Below are positions 34,445 through 45,789 of a DNA stretch of 64,000 bases, piece by piece (position 1 is the first letter of the stretch; each line of letters begins with the position of its first letter). Origin of the DNA: Microglena sp. YARC (taxonomy: Eukaryota; Chlorophyta; Chlorophyceae; Chlamydomonadales; Chlamydomonadaceae); assembly GCA_022414725.1 (NCBI GenBank), contig CM039465.1:18758786-18822785 (forward strand), written 5' to 3'. The position numbers and the translations under genes were made by a program. The notes beneath the pieces were generated by a model. The model was not told the DNA's origin and did not search any database. It saw nothing but the letters and a program-made list of their open reading frames with translations.

Positions 34445-35301
34445 ACAGCACGTTTTCGTTTAAGTATCGCATAGGTCTGTCACCCTAAGGGGGGCGACCA
34501 ACAATTGGCACGTGCGTGGCCGCGGGAGACTAGCGTTGAGGGGGGGGGGGGGGGGGCGGGCGGGGGGACGTAAGTTTGATTTGGCCTCCCCGTGCCTGCG
34601 AGGTGCGCCGACAGAAGCTGAGGGACAGGAGTACCTTCGGAACCAATGCGCGGATTCGGCGAACCAAATGTTTCGACGAAATGTTTGGCCTACCCATGCC
34701 TCAGGGGTACGCCGACGATAGCACCGCGGGAACCACTGTGTCGGGGGCAGAGGCGGGGTGTTTAGGGGAGCTGGGGGTGCGGCGAGTAAAGTTCTAGAGG
34801 AACCAACAATCCCTTGGATTAAATGGATCGGAATGGGGCCTGGCCAGTTCTTGGGACGGGACGGCAAGGGAGCTAATCGCCGCCAGGGGTGAGGTAAGCA
34901 AATGGCGCTGAGGGGCGGTCCCCTGGGGCGGTCTTTGGTTAGCCGTCCCAGGTGCCGCGGGCGCGGGTGGTCCTCGCCCAAGGAAGGTTAGTAGCAACTG
35001 CCGTCCAGGTCGGTCCAGCTCCAGGAAGCGCACATAAGACCGTATGCAGTCGAAGCATTAACACACAACTTGCTCTCTGCACAGTTACCGACACGCTTAT
35101 CGAACGCCGGCAGATACACAAGCACCCCACAAGCACACAGCAACTGCGACAACCACTCCCGTGGCGTGAGTCACTCAGACTGTCGAATTGAACTCCCAGG
35201 CGTCTCGTCTCTCCGCCTTTGCTCAGGCAGAGCGCGTTTCTCCTGACTCCTACCCCCCCCCCCCCCCCCCCCCCCCCTAACTTAACTGAAAAACCACCGC
35301 C
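34445..35301. promoter_or_regulatory. GC-rich upstream region of the BCS1-like gene
   Basis: GC-rich, mostly single-copy DNA with a long G run (about 34539-34558) and a C run (35256-35278) ending just before the ATG at 35302. Promoter and 5' UTR function is inferred from position. A CATAGGTCTGTC-GCGACCAACAA string at 34470-34505 resembles 45483-45530 and 61415-61450. Confidence 0.4.
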
Positions 35302-38300
35302 ATGAGCGACGAGTCCAAACAGACCGGCGCTTCCATCGACATGTTCAGCATCATCTCCCCTATGCTCCTGCTCTCCCGCAACAACAACGGGGGCAGCGGG
35401 GGGTCCGGCATATCCATCGAGATCGTGCTGCTCTCCCTCATGCCTCTGCTGATGAGTCTGTTCAAGACGCTCTGGTCCCATCCCGTGCTGAAGGGTGCAT
35501 GGAAGAAGTTTGGGCTCACCTCAAACAAAGTGCTTCGTACCATCAGCATCACCCGGACCTCCTCCTGGTGGATGGATTCTGACGAGCTGAGGGTGAACCT
35601 TCCCATCCAGAAGGCCATCCTCCACTACATCAACAAGTGAGACCTTTTAATCTTATCATGTCTCAGTCATGTCTCTATTCTTGTTTTTCGGTTGTCATTT
35701 TTGGCGGAAGCCCCCAGGGTTACCCATTTGTCCGTCCGACCGACCATCCGTCTGACCGAGACGAAGCCTGACACGCCAGCCAACGGTCTCGTAACCAACT
35801 CGCTTCCGTTGCCACCTGTCGCTCCGTCGCGAACACCTCTCCGCCATTTTTTAACGTCACTTGCGACGCTGCATATAACTTGGGTGGGGTTGGACCCTGT
35901 TGTACACTCTTGGAACACTGCGATTAGCACAAACCATCTGTCCGTTGAGCTTGTTTGGGCCAAGAACACACATGAGTGATAGGAAAAATGAAAGCACCTC
36001 AACCATTCTCTCTGCACGATTTAGGCGCCTCAGTCCTTTTGCACGTTCCTGCATACCGACTCACAGCACTGCACAATAGAAGCGCTCCGCCCAATCACCC
36101 ATCTGACCCTCCCCCCCTTTCTAAATCATGCCCACCCTCTGCACCCATCTGTCCCGCCCATACCCTCCTTCATTCCCAACCCCTCCTTCCCTGCCCCTCC
36201 TTCCCTACCCACGGCCTCTGCTCCCACCAGGTACCTGCCTGACAAGGCCTTGTCATGGAAGCAAGCCGATGTCCAGGCTAAGAAGAAGTCCATCCCTATT
36301 CATGGAGCAAGCGCGTCTGCATCTAACAACAGCTGCAGGGACAGCGACAGCGAGAGCGATGATGAGGGCTGCGATAACGGTGCCCAGATTGAAGAGTTTG
36401 GATACATGTGCAGCCCCCCCGAGGGGGATTGGGTCAGCCTGGGTCACGGAGTGGAGCTCATGAGGTAAGGCGGAAAGCTCAAGCTTCAATTTCTCAACCG
36501 CCGTGTTACATGTGTCTTGGTGTATTGCTTGCTTGCCAGTGTGTGTGTGTGTGTGCATGAATGTGTGCTGGCCTGCTACTTTTGTGGCATGTGTGTTTAT
36601 GAGCCCGCATTCAAGGGTACAATCGTGCATTCATTGTCCATCATCCAGATTCACAGAGCACCCTCACTCTTGACTGAAACAAAGTTCCAACTTGAAGTGG
36701 GAAAGCACCTTATGCTCTGCTTAATCATAGTACAGTACAGAACTACAAGCACAGATTCAGGTTCAACAAAGTGACACCTTCCCCATATCATCACCAGTTC
36801 ACCACATGTGTGTGCGGAACGGCAATATCATATCATTCGGGAGATCCACCTCCTGGGGTGAAAATCCTTTCACAACTAAAAACAAATGATATCATGCCAT
36901 CATATGATGCCGAAAGTCTGACTGGGCTAAAGTTACCATTCATATACAATTTCATGCAATGCAGTTTGTATGATATCAGATGATATCATACTCACCTATC
37001 TTCTACATCACATGATCTGCGGGTCCCTATTTTTTTTTACAGTCTAGCCAGATAAGATATAGCCAAATAGGCTAAATAGACTTGCGCAACCTCAATTTTG
37101 GGAAGGGCGATATCCTAAACAAGCACTGTTGAACAGAATCCCAACCAATTGTAAATAATGGGGGCCCGGAGTTTGTGCTATGCAGATGATTTAACTTCAT
37201 ATCCATATCCATGAAGCCCTTCTGGTGGCATAGCAGGTCCATATCCATCCATATCCAAGAAGCCCTTCTGATGGCATAGAAGATGCAGTGGATGAAGGAC
37301 CCTCTCGCATGAAACAAAGTTTAAACTTGAAGTGTGAGAGTGCCTCATGCTCTGCTTAGTCATAGTACAGTATAGAGCTGCAAGCGCATATTCAGATTCA
37401 ACAAAGTGACACCATCCCTGTATCACTACTATGTATCCATGTTCCCTTCTGATGGCATAGTTGGTGCAGTGGATGGTGGACCCTCTTGCATGAAACGAAG
37501 TTCAAACTTGAAGTGGGAAAGCACCTAAAGCTCTGATCAGGATAATACAATGCACATGAGCCTGTAAGCATAATACAGTGCACATGTATGCATGATAAAA
37601 TAAAGGGGGGAAACAATGCACGAGCTTGTTTGTGGAATGGGATGCTCTTCTCACTTCCCCACACCCTTCTGTTCAAACTTGAAGTGGGAAAGCACTTCAA
37701 GCTCTGATCAATCACTGTGCGGTAAAGAACTAAAGATTCAGTTTCAGTAGAGAGACAACATCCTTGCAACCCCGCTTAACCTTCTGATGGCATAGCAGGT
37801 GCAGTGGATGGTTTGTTTGGTTGAAGTTGATTCCAAACCGTTTTGCAAGTCGTACCCCCTCCCCCCCCCCCCCCCCCCCCCCCACACACACACGCACACA
37901 CCACCACCAACCAACGACCAACTCACATGTTCCAACCCTCTCTTTTTTATAGGAGGGGAAAGAGTGAGGGCGAGAAGGTGAAGGAGGTCCCCCCCAACCC
38001 AACCCACCCATCAATCAACCACCAACCAACTCTCATGCTCCAACCCTCTCTTTTTATAGGAGGTTAAAGAGTGAGGGCGAGAAGGTGAAGGAGGTTCCCC
38101 CCCCAACCCACCCATCAATCAACCACCGACCAAATCTCATGTTCCAACCCTCTCATTTTATAGGAGGGTAAAGAGTGAGGGTGAGAAGGTGAAGAAGGTC
38201 CCCCCCCCCCCCCCCCCCACACACACACCACCCTCCCACCCATCAATGAACCACCGACCAACTCCTATGCTATAAACCACTATTTTTGTAGGACTGTGAA

Positions 38301-41026
38301 GAGTGAGGGTGAGAAGGTGAAGGAGGTCCCCCCCCCAACCCTCCCCCCCCAACCCTTCCACCAGCCCACCTATCAATCAACCACTGACCAACTCCCATGC
38401 TCCAAACCTCTCTTTTATAGGACTGTGAAGAGTGAGGGTGAGAAGGTGAAGGAGGTCACCACCAGCTTCAGCCTGAGGGCCAGCACTAGTGCCAAGATCA
38501 ACACCTTCCTGGAGAAGGCCCTGGATGAGTGGAACAAGGAGCTGGCTTCCAAGGTGGACCATGCAAGGTACCCATTTTTTTTTAAGTTGTGAAAGGACTT
38601 TCACCCCAGGAGGTGGGTCTCCTGACACAAACCAGCGACACAGAGGATTCAGTTCGAATGGTGGTGAACACTCCTACAATATGCAAAGTAGGCGCACTTA
38701 GGGTTGGTGAGAGATACCAACCCACGACCAAACGAACATTCACCACTACCCCTGTTGACCACGGCAGACAAGCTCTCTGCCATGATTGTTAGAGGCGGAA
38801 TCAAGGAGACATAACCATCGATTCCATTGTTCATGCATTTACATGCGTTATGCTGATATTTTATTTGTAAATAGTTGTAAATAGCCATGTATTAAATGTA
38901 GCTCTCCTTGGTGCTCTATTGTTACAAAAGCTTGATCAATAAACACATAAATTAATGTTGTCCTAAAAGCTCCTTGTTCCACTCATCCAGGTACTTGTAC
39001 GTTCCCACCATGACAATGGCAGGCAAGGCTAGTGCTGCTGGAGAAGATGGCAAGGGGGCTGCTCTTCCCGCCCTCTACAAGAGATACAAGTACGTGTCTT
39101 AGTAGTATTTGTCTACCCTTGGTGGTTGGCCCCAGTGAACGTAAACTGGCTGGCTCCCTTGACCTCACGCCTCGTAACAAGGCGTACTATGTATTCATTT
39201 ATTTGGTTCCCCCTGGACTGAATCATGCCTCTATACATACATCAGTTATACTTGCTTGCTTGCTTGCATCAGTACATCAGTACTTGCTTGCTTGCATACA
39301 TCAGTACATCAGTACTTGCTTGCTTGAATACATCAGTACATCAGTTCTTGCTTGCATACATCAGTACATCAGTACATGCTTGCATACATCAGTACATCAG
39401 TACTTGCTTGCATACATCAGTACATCAGTACTTGCTTGCATACATCAGTACATCAGTACTTGCTTGCATACATCAGTACATCAGTACATCAGTACTTGCT
39501 TGCATACATCAGTACATCAGTACTTGCTTGCTTGCATACATCAGTACATCAGTACTTGCTTGCTTGCATACATCAGTACATCAGTACATCAGTACTTGCT
39601 TGCTTGCATACATCAGTACATCAGTACTTGCTTGCTTGCTTGCATACATCAGTACATCAGTACTTGCTTGCTTGAATACATCAGTACATCAGTACTTGCT
39701 TGCTTGCATACATCAGTACATCAGTACTTGCTTGCTTGCTTGCATACATCAGTACATCAGTACTTGCTTGCTTGAATACATCAGTACATCAGTACTTGCT
39801 TGCTTGCATACATCAGTACATCAGTACTTGCTTGCTTGCTTGCATACATCAGTACATCAGTACTTGCTTGCTTGCTTGAATACATCAGTACATCAGTACT
39901 TGCTTGCTTGCATACATCAGTACATCAGTATTTGATTGCTTGCATACATCATAAACTCAGTATTAGTAGTGGCAACGCCATTCAAACTGAATCCTTGGTG
40001 TTGCTGGTTTGTGTCGGGAGACCCACCTCCTGGGGTGAAAATCCTTTCAAAACTAAAAAAGTACATGTCTCTCATACATGACATTTTTTTTTAAAGTTGT
40101 GAAAGGACTTTCACCCCAGGAGGTGGGTCTCCCGACACAAACCAGCGACACGGAGGATTCAGTTTGAATGGTGGTGCCACTCCTACAATATGCAAAGTAG
40201 GCGCACTTAGGGTTGGTGAGAGATACCAACCCACGACCAAACGAACATTCACCACTACCCCTGTTGACCACGGCAGACAAGCTCCCTGACACGAATGAAT
40301 CGTTAAAAGGGATACATTACAAGTATAAAAGGGATTCATTACAAGAGATACCAACTTCATTTTCGTTGAAATTCTTGCCCAAGTACTTGCTCTGGGTGTA
40401 ACCCCAGGGGGAGCAGATAAGCTGCGAGCTTTCCGACATCAACTCCAAACTTGTTTTCTACTCTTGTCCTTCTGGTTATAGCTTTGTTTAAATTATATCT
40501 TACTCTATACCAAGTCTTGGGACCAACGAAAAGGGTATGGTGAAACTTCATTTTGTAACTTTCTGATTCCTTCAAGAGTGGCAAGTATAGTGGAACAAGG
40601 TTTTTGTGTTATTAATACTTGCATATTCATTGGGCAGCCTACGATTTTGCTTGTAAAACCAGGTCATAACCTTCCTTGAGCAAACGTCCCCTGGGGACAA
40701 GTCCCATGCGGAAAATTGGTGGAGTGTGTTGGCAACAGAACGACAGGTGGCAACGATGGAGCTGACCGAATCCAGTTAGTTACGACAGTTGGCTGACATG
40801 TCAGGCTTCAATGTTTCGGTCAGTCGGACAGACAAACAGACAAATGGGTAACCCTGGGGGCTCCCGCCCCCCAGAAGGGGGGGCTCCTCCAAAAACCTCC
40901 CTTGTGATCCCCCCCATTAGAGAGAAAGCATGCTTTCTATAATCATCTCCCTTGATAGCAGACTGGTGCTCCATACTTGACAAAACTATTCGCAGCTTTT
41001 TGATATAATTCGTCCCTATCAAATGC

Positions 41027-41061
<35 letters not shown>

Positions 41062-43998
41062 CCTACCCAGACCCACCCACCCACCGATACACACCTAACC
41101 TACCCTGACCTAATCATCTCCCTTCTCAGCAGGTTGGTGCTCTATATATCTGGTTACCCTGTCAGTGCTTTGGCCATCATTTAACCCCTCTTGCCCTCGT
41201 ATTGCATGAAAAGTGTTGATGTCTCATATCATCATATCAACGCACTCTAGAGAAACAACTTCTCCTCCCTGAAGGCTGTGGCTCCATATATCTGGCTACC
41301 TTGGTAGTGCTTTGGGGTTGTTTACCCCCTCGTGCCCTTGTATAGCATGAAAAGTGTTGATGTCTCATAGTATCATACGAATATATCATATCATCATACC
41401 AATATATTATGGGGGAAAAAAATCATACCAATATAGAATATAATCATGACATCAACACACTCTATCTAAACACCTCCTCCTCCCTGCAGGCTGGGTGAGG
41501 AGCGCACCTTCACATCCCTCTTCATCCCCGAGAAGGAAGCTATCCTCAACCTGGTGAGTGCCTTCCAGGAGAAGCGTGGCAAGTTTGCTATCCCTGGCTA
41601 CCCCCAGAAGTTGGGCTTCTTGCTGCATGGACCCCCTGGCACTGGCAAGACATCCTTCATCAAGGCTTTGGCCCACCACACCAAGCGCCACATCATTAAC
41701 ATCCCTCTGGCCAAGATCAAGACCAACCAGGAGTTGTTTGACCTCATGATGGACCTGAGGCTGCAAATTGCAGGCAGTGAGGATAGCGCCAGCTCTGCTG
41801 CCCTTGCCTTTGAGCATGTCATCTTTGTGATGGAAGACGTGGATGCAGCCAGTACTGTGGTGCAGCGCAGGGACTCCACTGTTGATGCAGATGCAGAGCG
41901 CAAGCGTATCATTGCTGCTTTGAGGGCAGCGACCAAGACTGGAGAAACCAACCAGGCTAGCAGTGCTACCAGCAAGGGAGGCAGTGAGGGTGAAATCGCC
42001 ATCGACAAGGGTGCTTCTACTTCCTCTGCTGATCCATCTGCAACTTCCACCACCAAGGCAGGCAGCACTGCATGGAGTTTGAAGGACTTCCTGGCTCAGG
42101 AGGATGCGTTGAACCTCTCCGGCCTGCTCAACTGCTTGGATGGAGTTGTTGACACGTGAGTGCATGTAGTGCCTGAGTGAGTGAGTGCCTGCTCAACTGC
42201 TTGGGTGGAGTTGTTCACACGTGAGTGCCTGTAGTGCCTGAGTGCCTGCTCAACTGCTTGAATGGAGTTCTTGACACATGAGTGCATGTAGTGCCTGAGT
42301 GCCTGCTCAACTGCTTGGATGGAGTTGTTGATACATGAGTGCTTGAACCTATTTGTAGGGTTAGAAAGCAAACGTGTATTTTGTGTTCATATAAATCGTT
42401 TTTGTATATTTAATATTTATAAGCCTTATATGTATGAAACATGGGGCAATTAATTAAACCTATGGAGGAAAAACTCGTACATGGTTTTATAGTTATGCTG
42501 CGTTGCTTATTTTATTTGCAGTCCCTATTACGTAAACAAAAGTCATTGGGCATGGTGGGTTTGTGCGACTCGCAGAATAAGATATTACGGGCAATGTGCT
42601 TATCGACTAGCGTGGTGCTGATTAAAGAAAGCAACTGAGGGGGTGCTGATTAAAGAAAGCAGCTGAGCTAGAGCTATATACTTATTACACATCTGTACTA
42701 CTATGCAGCAGACAACATAGGCATGTTTTAAAGTATATTTCAGTCGTCAAGGGCCATGGCATACAAGGTCACCTCATCATCAAGGTGCACTTCAGCATCC
42801 AGTTATAAGCAGAATTACAGATATTCCCTGACCTGGCAACTTTTTATTTTTAATCGTGTGGCCTTGGTTCCTCTTGCAAACTTGTCGAGGGCATTCAGAA
42901 TGTTTTGGTGGTGGTGTACCTCATTCAAGGTCACCTACTCATATCACTTCAGCATCCAGTTATAGGCTGAATTTCTCTGCAAAATTACAGACATTAATTC
43001 CCTAACCTGGCAACTTTTTGGTTTTGATCATTTGGCCTCGGTTCCTCTTGCAGACTTGTCAAGGGCATTTAGGGATTTTCAGTGGTGGTGTACCTCATTC
43101 AAAGTCACCTCCTCATTATGGTGCACTTCAGCATCCAGTTATAGGCAGAATTTCTCTGCAAAATTACAGACATTCATTCCCTGACCTGGCAGCTTTTTGG
43201 TTTTGATCATTTGGCCTCGGTTCCTCTTGTCAAGGGCATTCAGGGATTTTTGGTGGTGTGCTGATCGTGTCGACATTCGAAGGCAGCAAAGCGTTCTGTC
43301 AGTTTGCATCATGCAGCAGCCTAGCATACGTTTGCATACGACATATATATAATATACGTTTCCAGAATTATTGATTAGCTTATATATACGTATACGGTAT
43401 ACACGTACGCATATAAATACAGGTTCATAAGTCGACCCAACCCTACCAATATGCTTACGTTCTTGCTTAAGCCTTTTGCTTTTCAGCTGTAGAATGTTTG
43501 AAGATCACCCCCCCATGCTGACACAAACCCTCTGACTCTAATTGCAGGCCCAATCGCATTGTCATCATGACCACCAACCACCCTGAGAAGCTGGACCCAG
43601 CGCTGATCCGCCCTGGCCGCATCAACAAGAAGATTTACATGGGTCGCATCTGCCTGCCTCAGGCCAAGGACCTCATGCGCCACTACTTCAGTGATGGCAA
43701 GCCCATGGATCCCAAGTTGGAGACACGCATGTCTGCAGATTTTGTTGATGAGCTTTTATCTCCTGCTGAGGTAGAATCCCTGTGTGCGGAGTATGATGAT
43801 GCTGAGGAGATGGTGGACGCCTTGGTGAAGCGCTTCAATAGCGCTAAGGGAAGGGCCTCAGCCCTCAAGCTTCCTCTGAAGGCACAAACTGCATTTGGAG
43901 CTGTAGCTGCAGGCACTACGATGATGGTTGGACGTGACCTGCGGTCCTTAAGCTGTGGGCCTACCTGCACCTTCCCCCAGGCTGCAGCTGCAAACTAA
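35302..43998 (+). CDS. BCS1-like AAA ATPase
   Basis: Six exons: 35302-35636, 36231-36464, 38421-38567, 38991-39089, 41490-42155 and 43548-43998; phases agree, 643 residues. The N-terminus has a hydrophobic segment at about residues 37-58, consistent with one membrane span, then a variable region with a Ser/Asp/Glu-rich stretch. The AAA core has Walker A GPPGTGKTS (319-327), Walker B IFVMEDVDAA (383-392, Glu388/Asp389), LSGLLNCLDGVVDT and a second region of homology IVIMTTNHPEKLDPALIRPG with arginine fingers, as in BCS1 and the plant BCS1-like ATPases. Family role: ATP-driven protein handling at membranes; yeast BCS1 inserts the Rieske protein in mitochondria. An extra segment of about 80 residues, rich in Ser, Thr and Ala, separates Walker B from LSGLLN. 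The organelle cannot be told from this sequence. Introns carry exon-edge repeats and a 720 bp minisatellite. Confidence 0.93.
35700..35880 (-). mobile_element. GTCGCAAGCGAC-type dispersed repeat, reverse copy
   Basis: TGGCGGAAGCCCCCAGGGTT, ACGAAGCCTGACACGCCAGC and CGCTCCGTCGCGAACACCTC are complements of 2393-2596. In BCS1-like intron 1. Confidence 0.6.
36640..37815. repeat. Four copies of a GTTCAAACTTGAAGTGGGAAAGC block, with nested elements
   Basis: Units of about 115 bp (36675-36790, 37300-37420, 37495-37570, 37672-37775) share AAACTTGAAGTGGGAAAGCA and CAGATTCAGGTTCAACAAAG, with CCTTCTGATGGCATAGCAGG linkers. Between the first two are a palindromic GGAACGGCAATATCATATCA element (36818-37030), into which a CACCTCCTGGGGTGAAAATC fragment is inserted, and a reverse CCCCTGGACTGT-type copy (37035-37185). 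BCS1-like intron 2. Confidence 0.7.
37853..38420 (+). repeat. Pseudo-exon ladder before BCS1-like exon 3
   Basis: After a poly-C tract, four units of roughly 110 bp carry CTCTTTTTATAGGAGGGTAA, then AGAGTGAGGGCGAGAAGGTG and AAGGAGGTCCCCCC. The true exon at 38421 starts GACTGTGAAGAGTGAGGGTG, then AGAAGGTGAAGGAGGTCACC. Every copy keeps the TATAG acceptor and the coding KSEGEKVKEV, then dissolves into poly-C. Confidence 0.93.
38583..38800 (+). mobile_element. TTTCACCCCAGGAGGTGGGTCTC family, long copy
   Basis: GAAAGGACTTTCACCCCAGG, then AGGTGGGTCTCCTGACACAA, GTAGGCGCACTTAGGGTTGG, CCAACCCACGACCAAACGAA and CCCCTGTTGACCACGGCAG. Nearly identical to 40090-40300. BCS1-like intron 3. Confidence 0.75.
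39118..39205 (+). mobile_element. CCCAGTGAAAGCAAACGGGCTGG family copy
   Basis: GGCCCCAGTGAACGTAAACT, then GGCTGGCTCCCTTGACCTC and AACAAGGCGTACTATGTATT, just after the exon 4 donor. Confidence 0.65.
39235..39955. repeat. CATCAGTACATCAGTACTTGCTTGC minisatellite
   Basis: About 720 bp of units of roughly 28-36 bp made of CATCAGTACATCAGTACTTG plus variable numbers of CTTG and ending CATA or AATA. Long frames stay open on the plus strand only because the units lack stops in those frames. It is in BCS1-like intron 4 and I do not call a gene here. Confidence 0.95.
39960..40300. mobile_element. Inverted pair of TTTCACCCCAGGAGGTGGGTCTC elements
   Basis: A reverse partial copy (39975-40062) and a forward long copy (40085-40300) face each other about 25-40 bases apart, so about 80 bases could fold back. 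Shared strings: GTCGGGAGACCCACCTCCTG, then GGGTGAAAATCCTTTC and its complement. Confidence 0.75.
40702..40895 (+). mobile_element. GTCGCAAGCGAC-type dispersed repeat copy
   Basis: GGAAAATTGGTGGAGTGTGT, ACGACAGGTGGCAACGATGG, GGCTGACATGTCAGGCTTC, then a GGGGGCTCCCGCCCCCCAG hairpin end. BCS1-like intron 4. A (CA)n tract follows at 41030-41057. Confidence 0.65.
41110..41489 (+). repeat. Direct duplication including a BCS1-like exon 5 acceptor copy
   Basis: GCATGAAAAGTGTTGATGTC, then TCATA occurs twice in a duplicated segment of about 145 bp. CAACGCACTCTAGAGAAACA, then ACTTCTCCTCCCTGAAGGCTG (41240-41280) copies the true CTCCTCCTCCCTGCAGGCTG acceptor, with CAG changed to AAG. AT-rich palindromes lie between. 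Confidence 0.75.
42170..42345 (+). repeat. Three copies of BCS1-like exon 5 donor edge
   Basis: CTGCTCAACTGCTTGGATGG, then AGTTGTTGACAC and (G/A)TGAGTGC repeat the exon end (coding LLNCLDGVVDT) three times at about 55 bp spacing. The first copy keeps the GTGAGT donor; the later ones have ATGAGT. Confidence 0.9.
42735..43260 (+). repeat. Three tandem blocks of about 175 bp in BCS1-like intron 5
   Basis: Units contain GTGCACTTCAGCATCCAGTT, then ATAGGCAGAATTTCTCTGCA, CTGACCTGGCAACTTTTTGG and TTTGGCCTCGGTTCCTCTTG, then GGGCATTCAGG. They are similar across their full length. No exon similarity seen. Confidence 0.85.
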
Positions 43999-44499
43999 AT
44001 ACAAGCTATTTTTCGTGTTTTTTTACGATATGAATTTTAGGGGGATGTGCACTGAATAGGATAGATAGCTCACCTAGTGATAAGGCTTGAACCGATTGTA
44101 GAATTTTCCGATTTAATTGCGCTTGAAATAAAAACAGGATGCAAGAGACATGTGATCTTCTTGAGTTCAGGGGACATAATAATATGTCTTTGTTTGGCAT
44201 GTTTACTGGATAGTATTGTGCGTGCCTAGTTAAACATGCATGTGCCGGTATTGACAGTAGGGGGGAGAATAATTAAGCCATCCAGTCCTGATCCGCTGCA
44301 ATGACTGGCTGGCCAACTCATGCTAAGTGCTCTTTACACTACCCATTTTTACTCTGCCTGCAAGGTGCGCAGCCTGAAGGCTGATAGAGCATCTCAATTT
44401 GTAAATTGTAATTCAGTCTATAATTTAACCATGCCTGATTTAGTCTCAATGCCTCCAATCTAGTAATCTCTGTGGGGGCATCTTCATCCATTATATTGT

Positions 44500-44600
44500 C
44501 TTAGGCAGGCCATAGTTGACCCAAGGCAAGGCAAACCCGCTCCACAACACCCGGGGGGGGGGGGAGGGGGGGTCTCCCAACCATCCACATAATCACAGGG
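44500..44600. repeat. GGCCATAGTTGACCCAAGGCAAG dispersed repeat
   Basis: GTCTTAGGCAGGCCATAGTT, then GACCCAAGGCAAG and a G-rich end resemble 50082-50135 (GTCATAGGCAGGCCAGTGTT). Short, non-coding. Confidence 0.5.
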
Positions 44601-44784
44601 TACAAGCAATGAAGCAATGCAATGTTCCCCAATTATCATGAGGACAAGTTTCAACCCTTTCACCAGGAAGGCCGTCTTCTGTTGTTGCATGCCAGCATGC
44701 TCTTAATCAGACACAGGCATTTGTAAAGCAGCTGGTATGCTCCAATACTTACACTTATGCCCACTATTTGCTCTTGATTGTTTG

Positions 44785-45243
44785 AGGCTGGGAAACTCCC
44801 ATCAAGGCTCAAGCCCAATTCTTTTCTCACTATTTGTGAATGATGTTTCCCGAGGCTTCCCCAACGAACAAGGAGCGCGGGTTGGATTAAATGCATACAC
44901 CAGTATTTCACATATGATGTATGCAGATGACCTTACTGTTTTAGCCAATAGAGCTAGGGATCTTCGAAAGATACTGGACAAATTGGCCGTATATGCTAAG
45001 GACAAGGACCTCAAAGTTAGCGTGAACAAATATCTGATCATGTTGTTTAAACCTAACCTCTATGATGAACATTCTTATGACTTTCATCTGAACAATCGAA
45101 GTCTGGAGTGGGTTTCTGAGTTCAAATACCTTGGTGTGGTATTCAATGAGAAGGTCTTTGAATATACTGACATGATATTGCTGCTTTATAGACACCTCCG
45201 TATTTACGTTTTACGTTTTTTTGTAGCTATTGGATTCATGTAA
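44785..45243 (+). pseudogene. Decayed non-LTR retrotransposon reverse transcriptase fragment
   Basis: A frame of about 150 residues has the reverse-transcriptase signature order: a QGSSPILFSLFVNDV-like motif, then MYADDLTVLA (catalytic YADD), then LDKLAVYAKDKDLKVSVNKY and FKYLGVVFNEK. This is the palm of a LINE-type RT. The N-terminal part, endonuclease and downstream part are missing. The frame stops at 45241, and the following AT-rich stretch has only weak remnants. It lies in the intergenic region after the BCS1-like gene. Confidence 0.75.
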
Positions 45244-45244
45244 C

Positions 45245-45785
45245 TGTCTTCTCATCTCATTACAAATCAAATCAACAGGGGATCAAACCTATAATATTGC
45301 TGCTGTATGACAAAGCCTTACTGAATTCGAGAAGAAATGATCAGAGCCTGTTTTCCCAATCTGAGAATAAAATGATTCCTCTAAGTGATGTAATGTGCAA
45401 CCCAGAAGTGGGAGGTCGAGCGAATCTTCCTCCGTTCATTCATGAATGTGCGATATGAAGAGATTGGATGAAGTCGTTTTTATAGGTATGATTCGTTGGT
45501 CGGCCCTTCGCGGCAGACCTATGCAACAATAACTCTGGAATGGTCGGAAATCGGTCGGAAACCCAGAAGTGGAAGGTCGAGCGAATTTTCCTCTGTTCAT
45601 GAATGTAGTAAGAGATTACATCAAGTATTTTTTGATAGGAATGATTCGTTTTTTGCATTGATTTTTATATTGTTCAAAAGAAGCAATAAAATACGAAGAA
45701 AAAACAATTAAAATGATAAAATAAGAATTAAGAAAACAATGATTTGTTCGCGTTTATATTTTTCTGGTACGTGTTTTACTGCGGA
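45245..45785. other. Intergenic AT-rich DNA with a short dispersed repeat
   Basis: Possible decayed retrotransposon tail, then a segment at 45483-45560 with GGTATGATTCGTTGGTCGGC, then CCTTCGCGGCAGACCTATGC. It is the complement of 61415-61460. No gene seen. Confidence 0.5.
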
Positions 45786-45789
45786 AGAC

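Noticed and set aside
39032..39935. Plus-strand open frames of 236-247 residues (TSVHQYLLACIHQY repeats)
   Set aside because: They consist of a minisatellite inside BCS1-like intron 4, with no independent start context or family similarity.
41452..42165. Minus-strand frame of 237 residues opposite BCS1-like exon 5
   Set aside because: It is the shadow of a well-supported AAA ATPase exon on the other strand.
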